Assembly (NCBI GenBank): GCA_030524175.1
Contig: JAUNHC010000002.1
Span: 124,001-188,000 of the forward strand
Direction of reading: 5' to 3'
DNA: 64,000 nt
Origin: Eubacteriales bacterium
Lineage (GTDB): Bacteria > Bacillota > Clostridia > Lachnospirales > Lachnospiraceae
The notes under the pieces were generated by a model, which saw only the letters and a list, made by a program, of their open reading frames with translations, was not told the origin of the DNA and did no database searches. A program made the position numbers and the translations under genes. Positions 33,748 through 42,142 of the stretch are shown one piece after another (position 1 is the stretch's first letter; every line of letters begins with the position of its first letter).

Positions 33748-36700
33748 ATGGCAGAGATGAAAAGAGAACAAAAAGGACTTTATTGTCCGGAATTTGAACA
33801 TGATAACTGCGGTATCGGTGCGGTGGTCAACATCAAAGGAAAGAAGAGCCATGACACAGTGGCAAATGCTCTCAAGATTGTAGAGAATCTGGAGCACCGG
33901 GCAGGAAAAGATGCTGAGGGAAAAACAGGCGACGGTGTAGGGATCCTTCTGCAGATATCCCACAAATTTTTCAAAAAAGCCTGTAAGAAGGAAGGAATTG
34001 AGCTTGGACAGGAAAGAGAATACGGTATCGGCCAGTTCTTTTTCCCTCAGCATGAGATCAAGCGTGCCCAGGCAAAAAAGATGTTTGAGATCATCCTGAA
34101 AAAAGAAGGGCTTCAGCTTTTAGGCTGGCGTACAGTTCCTGTGTTTCCCCAGGTGCTGGGAAATAAGGCAAAGGAGTGTATGCCCTGCATCATGCAGGCA
34201 TTTATCCGCAAGCCGGACGAAATGGAGAAAGGCCTTGATTTCGACAGGATATTATATATTGTACGGAGGGAATTCGAACAGAGCAATGACAATACTTATG
34301 TAGTTTCCATGAGCAGCCGTACCATTGTATATAAAGGAATGTTTCTGGTAGGACAGCTCCGTACCTTTTTTGAGGATTTGCAGAGTCCTGATTATGAGTC
34401 AGCCATCGCACTGGTGCATTCACGTTTCAGTACCAACACCAATCCAAGCTGGGAACGGGCTCATCCCAACCGATTTATGGTACATAACGGAGAAATCAAT
34501 ACCATACGGGGAAATGCAGACAAGATGCTTGCAAGAGAAGAAAACATGGAGTCGCCTTATTTAAAAGGTGAGCTTCACAAAGTACTTCCCGTAGTAAACC
34601 GCAATGGATCTGACTCCGCAATGCTGGATAATACCCTGGAATTTCTTGTCATGAGCGGTATGGAGCTGCCCTTAGCTGTAATGATAACCATTCCGGAGCC
34701 GTGGGCAAACAATGACACCATTTCCCAGGAAAAGCGTGATTTTTACCAGTATTATGCCACTATGATGGAGCCATGGGACGGTCCGGCATCCATTCTGTTC
34801 TCAGATGGTGATGTGATGGGGGCAGTCCTTGACAGGAACGGACTTCGGCCGTCCCGGTACTATATCACCTCAGACGGTTATATGATACTTTCCTCAGAAG
34901 TGGGCGTCCTTCCTGTTCCGGAGGAGAAAATAATACTAAAGGAACGCCTTCATCCCGGGAAAATGCTTTTGGTGGATACGGTGCAGGGAAAGGTGATGGA
35001 TGACGATGAACTGAAGGAAAGCTATGCGAAAAAGCAGCCATACGGAGAGTGGCTTGACAGCAATCTTCTTCAGCTTAAAGATATTAAAATCCCAAACAAA
35101 AAACCGCAGGAATATGGGGAGGAACAACGTTCCAGACTGCAGAAAGCATTTGGCTACACTTATGAGCAGTACCGTACTTCTATCCGGAATATGGCATTAA
35201 ACGGCAGTGAAAGTATAGGTGCCATGGGGGTGGATACGCCGCTGGCAGTGCTTTCCACACAGCATAGACCGCTGTTTGACTATTTTAAGCAGCTTTTTGC
35301 CCAGGTGACGAACCCGCCTATTGATGCTATCCGTGAAGAAATTGTCACCTGTACCAGTGTGTATGTGGGAAAAGACGGAAACCTGCTGGAGCAAAAGCCG
35401 GAGAACTGTCAGGTACTTAAGATCAATAATCCCATTCTCACCAATACGGATATGATGAAAATCAAAAATATGAAGCAGGAAGGCTTCCAGGTAGCAGTTG
35501 TTTCTACCTTATATTATAAAAGTACGAAACTGGAGAGGGCAATTGACAGGCTGTTTGTGGAGGTTGACAAGGCATTTCGCGAGGGCGCCAATATCCTGGT
35601 GCTTTCTGACCGGGGTGTGGATGAAAACCATATGCCCATTCCATCGCTGCTGGCGGTATCCGCGGTGCATCAGCATCTTGTAAAAACGAAGAAAAGCACT
35701 TCGCTGGCTATTATCCTGGAGTCAGGGGAACCCCGGGAGGTCCATCATTTTGCAGCATTGCTGGGATACGGGGCAAGCGCAGTCAATCCCTATCTTGCCC
35801 TGGAGACGATCCGTGAGCTGATTGACAATCATATGCTGGATAAGGACTATTATGCGGCAGTGGATGATTACAACCATGCAGTGATCAGCGGTATTGTGAA
35901 GATTGCATCCAAAATGGGAATATCAACCATCCAGTCCTATCAGGGTTCCCAGATTTTTGAGGCGATCGGGGTGTCCCGGGAAGTGATTGAAAAATATTTT
36001 ACAGGGACAGTGAGCCGGGTGGGAGGTATTACTCTGGAGGATATTGAGGATAATGTGGAGCGTCTCCATTCAGAAGCCTTTGACCCGCTGGGACTGAGTA
36101 CAGACTTGACACTGGACAGTGTAGGCGCCCATAAAATGAGAAGCCAGGGGGAAGAACACCGTTATAATCCACAGACTATCCATCTTCTCCAGGAATCCAC
36201 CAGAAGAGGGAGCTATGAGCTTTTTAAAGATTATACAAAAATGGTGGACGAAGAAAACCATGGCAGTCTCAGAGGCCTGCTTGAGTTTCGCTTTGCAGAA
36301 AATCCTGTTCCTCTGGATGAGGTGGAGAGTGTGGAGGAGATTGTGAGGCGGTTCAAAACAGGAGCCATGTCTTACGGCTCTATTTCCCAGGAAGCACATG
36401 AAACACTGGCCATTGCAATGAACCATCTTCATGGGAAATCAAACACAGGCGAAGGCGGTGAGAGTGAGGAGAGACTTGACTCTCAGGGGACGGAAAATGA
36501 CCGCTGTTCTGCTATCAAGCAGGTGGCAAGCGGCCGCTTCGGTGTCACCAGCCGGTACCTTGTATCAGCAAAAGAAATCCAGATCAAGATGGCTCAGGGG
36601 GCCAAGCCCGGTGAGGGCGGACATCTTCCGGGGAAAAAGGTATATCCCTGGGTAGCCAGGACACGTCATTCCACCCCGGGGGTAAGCTTGATCTCCCCTC

Positions 36701-38295
36701 CCCCTCATCATGATATTTATTCCATAGAAGATTTGGCACAGCTTATATATGATTTGAAAAATGCAAATAAATATGCGGACATTTCTGTGAAGCTTGTGTC
36801 TGAAGCCGGTGTGGGAACTGTGGCGGCAGGTGTGGCGAAGGCCGGAGCACAGACAATTCTTATATCCGGTTATGACGGGGGAACAGGAGCTGCCCCCAGA
36901 AGCTCCATCCACAATGCAGGGCTGCCCTGGGAACTGGGACTGGCAGAAACTCACCAGACACTTCTGATGAACGGCCTGAGAAACCGTGTGCGGATCGAGA
37001 CGGACGGCAAGCTCATGAGCGGACGGGATGTGGCTTTTGCGGCACTTTTAGGCGCGGAAGAGTTTGGCTTTGCCACGGCTCCTCTTGTGACTATGGGCTG
37101 TGTGATGATGAGGGTGTGCAACCTGGATACCTGTCCTGTGGGCGTGGCTACCCAGAATCCGGAGCTTCGTAAGAGATTCCGGGGAAAACCGGAATATGTG
37201 GAAAATTTTATGCGTTTTATCGCTCAGGAATTAAGGGAATACATGGCAAAGCTGGGTGTACGCACCATTGATGAGATGGTGGGCCGTACAGATCTTCTTG
37301 TCCCGTCTCCTCATATTGAAGAGCCTCATAAGAGTAAGGTGGATTTAAGTGCTGTTTTGGAAAATCCCTTTGCCGGAAAGGGACAGAAGGTCACCTTTGA
37401 CCCGAAATGGGAATACAACTTCCAACTGGAAAAAACCTTGGATGAAAAGGTTCTTTTAAAGAAATGTACAAATGCTGTGATAAAAGGCGAAAAGCTGGAG
37501 CTTTCCCTGGAAGTGACAAACACAGACCGTTCCTTCGGCACCATCCTGGGTTCAGAGATCACAAGGAATCATAAAGAGGGACTTCCGGAAGACAGCATTA
37601 TGATTCACTGTAATGGTGCCGGAGGACAGAGCTTCGGGGCGTTTATACCAAAAGGTCTGACTCTGGAGCTTACCGGTGACAGTAACGATTATTTCGGAAA
37701 AGGTCTTTCAGGCGGGAAACTGATCGTGCGTGTTCCCGAGAAGGCAGCCTACAAAGCCGAAGAGAATATCATTGTGGGAAACGTGGCACTTTACGGAGCC
37801 ACAAGCGGTATGGCATTTATTAACGGCGTGGCAGGAGAACGCTTTGCTGTCCGCAATTCCGGCGTCTATGTAGTGGTGGAAGGCGTTGGGGAGCACGGCT
37901 GTGAGTATATGACAGGCGGCCGTGTGGTAGTTCTTGGAAAAACAGGGAAAAACTTTGCCGCTGGTATGAGCGGAGGTGTTGCTTATGTGCTGGACCTTGA
38001 AAATGAGTTGTACAAAAACGTAAATAAAGCTATGATTTCCATCGAAAAGGTGGAAAGCAAATACGACAGAAAAGAGCTTCGGGGCCTTATAGAAGCCCAC
38101 GTAAAGGCCACAGGCTCCAGGCTGGGGGCAAAGATTGCAGCAGAATTTGACGCTTACCTTCCCCACTTTAAAAAGCTGATCCCTAATGAGTATAAGCGTA
38201 TGGTAACTTTAAGCGCAAAGCTTGAGGAAAAAGGCCTGAACAGCCAGGAGGCACAGATGGAAGCCTTCTATGAAAGCGTTGGTGCAAAACATTAA
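33748..38295 (+). CDS. gltB: glutamate synthase, large subunit
   Basis: 1515-residue subunit that takes ammonia from glutamine and makes glutamate with 2-oxoglutarate. Start at 33748 preferred over 33739 for ribosome-site spacing. A short propeptide ends before the nucleophile cysteine in DNCGIGAVV (residue 21). Domains in order: type II amidotransferase (about 21-420), central domain (about 450-760), FMN/3Fe-4S synthase domain (about 800-1200, with GEGGESEERL, AQGAKPGEGGHLPG and CNLDTCPVGVATQ) and the GXGXG beta-helix domain (about 1250-1480). Full length for the family. The gltD gene begins 37 bases later. Confidence 0.96.
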   Translation: MAEMKREQKGLYCPEFEHDNCGIGAVVNIKGKKSHDTVANALKIVENLEHRAGKDAEGKTGDGVGILLQISHKFFKKACKKEGIELGQEREYGIGQFFFPQHEIKRAQAKKMFEIILKKEGLQLLGWRTVPVFPQVLGNKAKECMPCIMQAFIRKPDEMEKGLDFDRILYIVRREFEQSNDNTYVVSMSSRTIVYKGMFLVGQLRTFFEDLQSPDYESAIALVHSRFSTNTNPSWERAHPNRFMVHNGEINTIRGNADKMLAREENMESPYLKGELHKVLPVVNRNGSDSAMLDNTLEFLVMSGMELPLAVMITIPEPWANNDTISQEKRDFYQYYATMMEPWDGPASILFSDGDVMGAVLDRNGLRPSRYYITSDGYMILSSEVGVLPVPEEKIILKERLHPGKMLLVDTVQGKVMDDDELKESYAKKQPYGEWLDSNLLQLKDIKIPNKKPQEYGEEQRSRLQKAFGYTYEQYRTSIRNMALNGSESIGAMGVDTPLAVLSTQHRPLFDYFKQLFAQVTNPPIDAIREEIVTCTSVYVGKDGNLLEQKPENCQVLKINNPILTNTDMMKIKNMKQEGFQVAVVSTLYYKSTKLERAIDRLFVEVDKAFREGANILVLSDRGVDENHMPIPSLLAVSAVHQHLVKTKKSTSLAIILESGEPREVHHFAALLGYGASAVNPYLALETIRELIDNHMLDKDYYAAVDDYNHAVISGIVKIASKMGISTIQSYQGSQIFEAIGVSREVIEKYFTGTVSRVGGITLEDIEDNVERLHSEAFDPLGLSTDLTLDSVGAHKMRSQGEEHRYNPQTIHLLQESTRRGSYELFKDYTKMVDEENHGSLRGLLEFRFAENPVPLDEVESVEEIVRRFKTGAMSYGSISQEAHETLAIAMNHLHGKSNTGEGGESEERLDSQGTENDRCSAIKQVASGRFGVTSRYLVSAKEIQIKMAQGAKPGEGGHLPGKKVYPWVARTRHSTPGVSLISPPPHHDIYSIEDLAQLIYDLKNANKYADISVKLVSEAGVGTVAAGVAKAGAQTILISGYDGGTGAAPRSSIHNAGLPWELGLAETHQTLLMNGLRNRVRIETDGKLMSGRDVAFAALLGAEEFGFATAPLVTMGCVMMRVCNLDTCPVGVATQNPELRKRFRGKPEYVENFMRFIAQELREYMAKLGVRTIDEMVGRTDLLVPSPHIEEPHKSKVDLSAVLENPFAGKGQKVTFDPKWEYNFQLEKTLDEKVLLKKCTNAVIKGEKLELSLEVTNTDRSFGTILGSEITRNHKEGLPEDSIMIHCNGAGGQSFGAFIPKGLTLELTGDSNDYFGKGLSGGKLIVRVPEKAAYKAEENIIVGNVALYGATSGMAFINGVAGERFAVRNSGVYVVVEGVGEHGCEYMTGGRVVVLGKTGKNFAAGMSGGVAYVLDLENELYKNVNKAMISIEKVESKYDRKELRGLIEAHVKATGSRLGAKIAAEFDAYLPHFKKLIPNEYKRMVTLSAKLEEKGLNSQEAQMEAFYESVGAKH

Positions 38296-38332
38296 GAAGA
38301 TAGGCGCAGTGAATGCGCAACAGGAGGAAATC

Positions 38333-39817
38333 ATGGGAAAACCAACAGGATTTTTAGATTATAAGAGAGAGTCGGCAAAGGTTCAGCCGGCAAAAGTCCG
38401 CATTGCTCATTTCAATGAATTCCGGATTCCGTTAAAGAAGGAGAAACAGAAATTACAGGGAGCGCGCTGCATGGCCTGTGGCGTACCCTTCTGCCAGTCA
38501 GGCATGATGCTTGGAGGTATGGCTTCCGGCTGTCCCCTTCATAATCTGGTTCCGGAGACAAACGATCTGGTGTATACGGGAAACTGGAAGCAGGCATATT
38601 TAAGGCTGAGTAAGACACACTGTTTTCCGGAGTTTACTTCCAGGGTTTGTCCGGCTCTCTGCGAGGCTGCTTGTACCTGCAATCTGGACGGAGAACCTGT
38701 AGCAACGAAGGAGAATGAGCGGGCGATCATTGAGACTGCATTTGAGCAGGGCTGGGTACAGCCAAATCCCCCAAAAGTAAGGACAGGAAAGACAATCGCT
38801 GTCATTGGAAGCGGCCCGGCAGGTCTGGCAGCAGCCCAGCAACTGAATCACAGGGGGCATAATGTGACAGTGTTTGAGAGAAGTGACCGTATTGGCGGGC
38901 TGCTGCGCTACGGTATTCCCAATATGAAGCTGGAGAAATCCATTATTGACAGAAGAGTGAAGATCATGGAAGCCGAAGGCGTAACCTTTGTTACCAATAC
39001 CAATGTAGGTACAGATATCAAGGCAGAGGAACTTCTGAAAAAGTTTGACAGAGTGGTTCTGGCCTGCGGAGCCTCTAACCCCAGAGATATCAAGGTGCCG
39101 GGAAGAGAGGCGAAGGGAATTTACTTCGCCGTGGATTTTCTGAAACAAGTGACAAAGACTCTTCAGGACTCTGATTTTGGGAAGGTACCCTACGAGCTGG
39201 CAAAGGGTAAGAATGTCCTTGTTATTGGCGGCGGTGATACGGGAAATGACTGTGTGGGAACAGTGATCCGCCTGGGTGCAAAGTCTGTAACCCAGCTTGA
39301 GATGATGCCCAAACCGCCTGCTGAACGGGCAGAGGATAATCCATGGCCCCAGTGGCCAAAGGTTTTGAAAACCGACTATGGCCAGGAGGAAGCCATTGCT
39401 GTGTTCGGACATGACCCAAGAGTTTACCAGACAACAGTGACTGAATTTATACAAGATAAAAAAGGAAATGTCTGCAAAGCAAAGACAGTGAAGCTGAAAA
39501 GTGAAAAAGACCCTAAAACAGGCAGAGTGCAGATGGTTCCGGTGGAAGGAAGCGAAGAAGTGATTTTGGCTGATTTAGTCTTGATCGCCGCAGGCTTTCT
39601 GGGAAGCGAGAAATATGTAACCGATGCATTTAAAGTAGCTGTCAACGGGCGGACAAATGTAGAGACAAAACAAGAGGGATATGCAACAACGGTACCAGGA
39701 GTGTTTACTGCAGGTGACATGCACAGAGGCCAGTCATTGGTAGTGTGGGCGATCCGTGAGGGCAGGGAGGCTGCAAAGGCAGTAGACCAATCTCTTATGG
39801 GATATTCCAATTTATAG
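38333..39817 (+). CDS. gltD: glutamate synthase, small subunit
   Basis: 494-residue subunit that passes electrons from NAD(P)H through FAD and 4Fe-4S clusters to GltB. The start at 38333 follows CAGGAGG; the ATG at 38270 lies inside gltB. N-terminal cysteines for the clusters are in ARCMACGVPFCQSG, GCPLHN, CPALCEAACTC. The FAD loop is VIGSGPAGLAAAQQL (about 155), the NAD(P)H loop VIGGGDTGNDCVG (about 300). VPGVFTAGDMHRGQSLVVWAI near the end closes the FAD site. Third gene of the pyrG-gltB-gltD operon. Confidence 0.95.
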   Translation: MGKPTGFLDYKRESAKVQPAKVRIAHFNEFRIPLKKEKQKLQGARCMACGVPFCQSGMMLGGMASGCPLHNLVPETNDLVYTGNWKQAYLRLSKTHCFPEFTSRVCPALCEAACTCNLDGEPVATKENERAIIETAFEQGWVQPNPPKVRTGKTIAVIGSGPAGLAAAQQLNHRGHNVTVFERSDRIGGLLRYGIPNMKLEKSIIDRRVKIMEAEGVTFVTNTNVGTDIKAEELLKKFDRVVLACGASNPRDIKVPGREAKGIYFAVDFLKQVTKTLQDSDFGKVPYELAKGKNVLVIGGGDTGNDCVGTVIRLGAKSVTQLEMMPKPPAERAEDNPWPQWPKVLKTDYGQEEAIAVFGHDPRVYQTTVTEFIQDKKGNVCKAKTVKLKSEKDPKTGRVQMVPVEGSEEVILADLVLIAAGFLGSEKYVTDAFKVAVNGRTNVETKQEGYATTVPGVFTAGDMHRGQSLVVWAIREGREAAKAVDQSLMGYSNL

Positions 39818-39826
39818 AAAAAGGAG

Positions 39827-39914
39827 TTGACAAAGGGGTACCCTGTTGCTATAATACCTGCATGAACAAAGGCGTTCTTTTGAAAGGTAACTCTTCGAAA
39901 GTGCGCCATTTTTT
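39827..39914 (+). promoter_or_regulatory. glnA promoter and AAAGGC hairpin/terminator leader
   Basis: TTGACA 39827-39832, 17-base spacer, TATAAT 39850-39855, RNA start near 39862. GAAC (39864-39867), loop AAAGGC (39868-39873), GTTC (39874-39877). Terminator: GGCGTTCTTTTGAA (39871-39884) pairs with the segment ending GCGCC at 39907, followed by ATTTTTT (39908-39914). The next 137 bases to the start codon hold one more inverted repeat (TCCGTTTT/AAAACGGA, about 39938-39969) without a T run. Confidence 0.87.
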
Positions 39915-40051
39915 GTACTTGAAGCACAAAATGACAGTCCGTTTTAAGTGATGGATCGAGGAAAACGGAGCGGAATTATCCGTCTCACAGCGATAACGGA
40001 AGAGCCTGGTACAGGCTGTTTGGAATCCGGGAATGATAAGGAGAGATAACA

Positions 40052-41377
40052 ATGGGGAATTATACCAGAGACGAAATTTTACAGATGGCGGAGGATGAAG
40101 ACGTAGAGTTCATCCGGCTGCAGTTTACCGACATGTTTGGTACGCTGAAGAATATTGCCATCACTGCCCGGGAACTTCCCAGGGCGTTGAATAACGAATA
40201 CATTGTGGACGGCTCTTTTATAGCCGGGATAGCCGGAGGGGAGATGGAGCCTGATATGTACCTCCATCCGGATCTGGATACCTTCAATATCCTTCCGTGG
40301 CGTCCCCAGCAGGGAAAGGTCGCCAGGCTGCTCTGTGATATTTACCGCCCTGACGGTACACCCTATGAGGGAAGCTGCCGGCAGCTGCTGAAAAATGTGG
40401 TGGAAGAGGCAGCGCAGGAGGGATATACCTGTTATATAGACCCAGAGTGTGAATTTTTCCTGTTCCACACGGACGACAACGGTATGCCTACCACAGTCAC
40501 ACATGAGAAAGCAGGATATCTGGATATCAGTCCTTTGGATTTAGGCGAAAATGCAAGGCGGGATATGGTACTTAATCTGGAGGATATGGGTATTGAGGTG
40601 GAATCCTCTCACCATGAGACAGCCCCGGCTCAGCACGAAATAGATTTTAAGTATGGCGAAGCAAAAAAAATGGCAGACTGTATTATGACCTTTAAAATGG
40701 CAGTACGTACCATTGCCAAACGTCATGGTCTGCACGCCACCTTTATGCCGAAGCCAAAAGCAGAGGCAAACGGTTCAGGCATGCACATTCATTTTTCTTT
40801 ATTTAAAAATGGGAGAAATATATTTGCAAATGCGGAAAATCCGGGAGAGTTAAGCGGGGAGGCATATTACTTTGTGGGCGGGCTTCTGGCGCACAGTAAG
40901 GAAATGGCCCTTATTACAAATCCTTTGGTGAATTCATATAAACGTCTTGTTCCGGGATATGAAGCACCCACGGAACTTACATGGACAGTAAACAATCAGA
41001 ATTCCCTGGTGAGAATACCAAACGCAAGAGGTGCGGAGACAAAAATAGAGTTAAGAAGCCCGGATGCGTCCTCTAATCCCTATCTTGTATTTGCTGTGTG
41101 TCTTGCAGCAGGGCTTGACGGTATCCGGAGAAAACTGTTTCCCACAAAGTCCTCTGACCGCTCACTCTCCCCGTCGGATCAGAAGGCTATGAATATTGAG
41201 AATCTTCCTGAAAATCTGAAAGAAGCCATTGGATTTTTCGAGGAAAGTACCTGGCTTAAGGATATCCTGGGCAAGGAATTCTGTGAAGAATACGCAGCAG
41301 CTAAAAAGAAAGAATGGCTCCGGTATACAAGACAGGTGACACAGTGGGAGCTGGAGGAATACCTTTATCGTATTTAG
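40052..41377 (+). CDS. glnA: glutamine synthetase type I (alpha-like)
   Basis: 441-residue GS-I. Active-site blocks: DPECEFFLF near residue 130, ETAPAQHEIDFKY (about 190), NGSGMHIHFSL (about 243) and GAETKIELRSPDASSNPYL (about 330). The C-terminal region reads MNIENLPENLKEAI and lacks the adenylylated tyrosine of GS-I-beta, so it is not of the GlnE-controlled type. The N-terminal beta-grasp carries RLQFTDMFGTLKNIAI. Followed after about 90 bases by the ANTAR regulator gene, probably on the same transcript. Two synthetases of different type in one block suggest division by nitrogen supply. Confidence 0.95.
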   Translation: MGNYTRDEILQMAEDEDVEFIRLQFTDMFGTLKNIAITARELPRALNNEYIVDGSFIAGIAGGEMEPDMYLHPDLDTFNILPWRPQQGKVARLLCDIYRPDGTPYEGSCRQLLKNVVEEAAQEGYTCYIDPECEFFLFHTDDNGMPTTVTHEKAGYLDISPLDLGENARRDMVLNLEDMGIEVESSHHETAPAQHEIDFKYGEAKKMADCIMTFKMAVRTIAKRHGLHATFMPKPKAEANGSGMHIHFSLFKNGRNIFANAENPGELSGEAYYFVGGLLAHSKEMALITNPLVNSYKRLVPGYEAPTELTWTVNNQNSLVRIPNARGAETKIELRSPDASSNPYLVFAVCLAAGLDGIRRKLFPTKSSDRSLSPSDQKAMNIENLPENLKEAIGFFEESTWLKDILGKEFCEEYAAAKKKEWLRYTRQVTQWELEEYLYRI

Positions 41378-41385
41378 TGTACTGA

Positions 41386-41425
41386 CAGTTACTATGCCCG
41401 GCCAATAGGACCGTAATAGTAACTG
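41386..41425. repeat. inverted repeat between glnA and the ANTAR gene
   Basis: CAGTTACTAT (41386-41395) and ATAGTAACTG (41416-41425), perfect 10-base arms with a GC-rich 20-base centre that can pair CGG with CCG. No T run follows, so it is not a standard terminator. It might adjust the ratio of the two mRNAs. Confidence 0.6.
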
Positions 41426-41467
41426 CTGACAGGATGAGGCATCAGGCGTAAGAGGAGTGAAAATTTT

Positions 41468-42022
41468 ATGAGCAGCAGTATTGTGATCGCATTGCCCAAA
41501 ATTGAAGATGCAAAGAAAATCCGTACTATCTTAAGCAGGCATGGAATTTCGGTGGCTTCAATCTGCAGCTCAGCCGCACAGGCGTTGTCAAGCATATCAG
41601 AGCTTGACTGCGGTATCCTGATCTGCGGGTATCGTCTGCCGGATATGCCGTACAGGGATTTGGCAGAATGTCTGCCGAAATATTTTGAGCTTCTTCTTCT
41701 TGCTTCAGCCAGAGTGATCAATGAGGCACCGCCCTCTGTACTTACGGTGGAGATGCCGGTTAAGGTCAGTGATCTTATAAACACAGTGAACATGATGCTC
41801 AGTCAGCAGGAGAGGCTGAGACGAAAAGAGAAAAATAAGCCTAAGCAGAGGTCATGGAAAGAGCAGAATTATATTTCCAATGCAAAGATGCTTCTCATGC
41901 AGAGAAATCACTTAAGCGAGGATGATGCTTACCGTTATATCCAGAAATGCAGTATGGATTCCGGCACCAATATGGCGGAGACGGCACAGATGGTGCTGAG
42001 GCTTATGTACGATGAAGTATGA
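41468..42022 (+). CDS. ANTAR-domain RNA-binding antiterminator with degenerate receiver
   Basis: 184-residue protein. Residues about 1-120 have the receiver fold, but the acidic pair is lost (IALPKIEDAKK), the phosphoacceptor place reads ICGYRLPDM where active receivers have a D before YRLPDM, and the lysine of KP is replaced (VEMPVKV). Residues about 125-184 are an ANTAR domain: AKMLLMQRNHLSEDDAYRYIQKCSMDSGTNMAETAQMVL. ANTAR proteins of the NasR/EutV/AmiR type bind hexaloop RNA hairpins and block terminators. It sits behind glnA in a window with five AAAGGC hexaloop leaders, so it is the natural candidate reader. With no phosphorylation site, the signal is probably protein contact or a ligand. 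A terminator follows. Confidence 0.88.
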   Translation: MSSSIVIALPKIEDAKKIRTILSRHGISVASICSSAAQALSSISELDCGILICGYRLPDMPYRDLAECLPKYFELLLLASARVINEAPPSVLTVEMPVKVSDLINTVNMMLSQQERLRRKEKNKPKQRSWKEQNYISNAKMLLMQRNHLSEDDAYRYIQKCSMDSGTNMAETAQMVLRLMYDEV

Positions 42023-42080
42023 GACTGTTACAGTAATTTAATAATTGTTTGGGATTACAACGGTGTAATCAAAATATCCA

Positions 42081-42124
42081 ATCCTGGCATACCTGGGCTT
42101 TTTCGGGTATGCCGGGATTTTTTT
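42081..42124 (+). terminator. terminator of the glnA-ANTAR operon
   Basis: Stem 42081-42093 with 42106-42118 (13 bp, one G-U pair), then T7. No AAAGGC loop, so it is outside the leader family described for the nitrogen genes. Confidence 0.85.
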
Positions 42125-42142
42125 GAAATGGAGGATGAGGAC

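Noticed and set aside
38600-39454. 284-codon open frame on the minus strand
   Set aside because: Shadow of gltD; no recognisable domain and no plausible start signal.
42023-42142. T-box leader before aspS
   Set aside because: The 120-base gap has only a plain terminator hairpin; no specifier loop or T-box sequence is visible.
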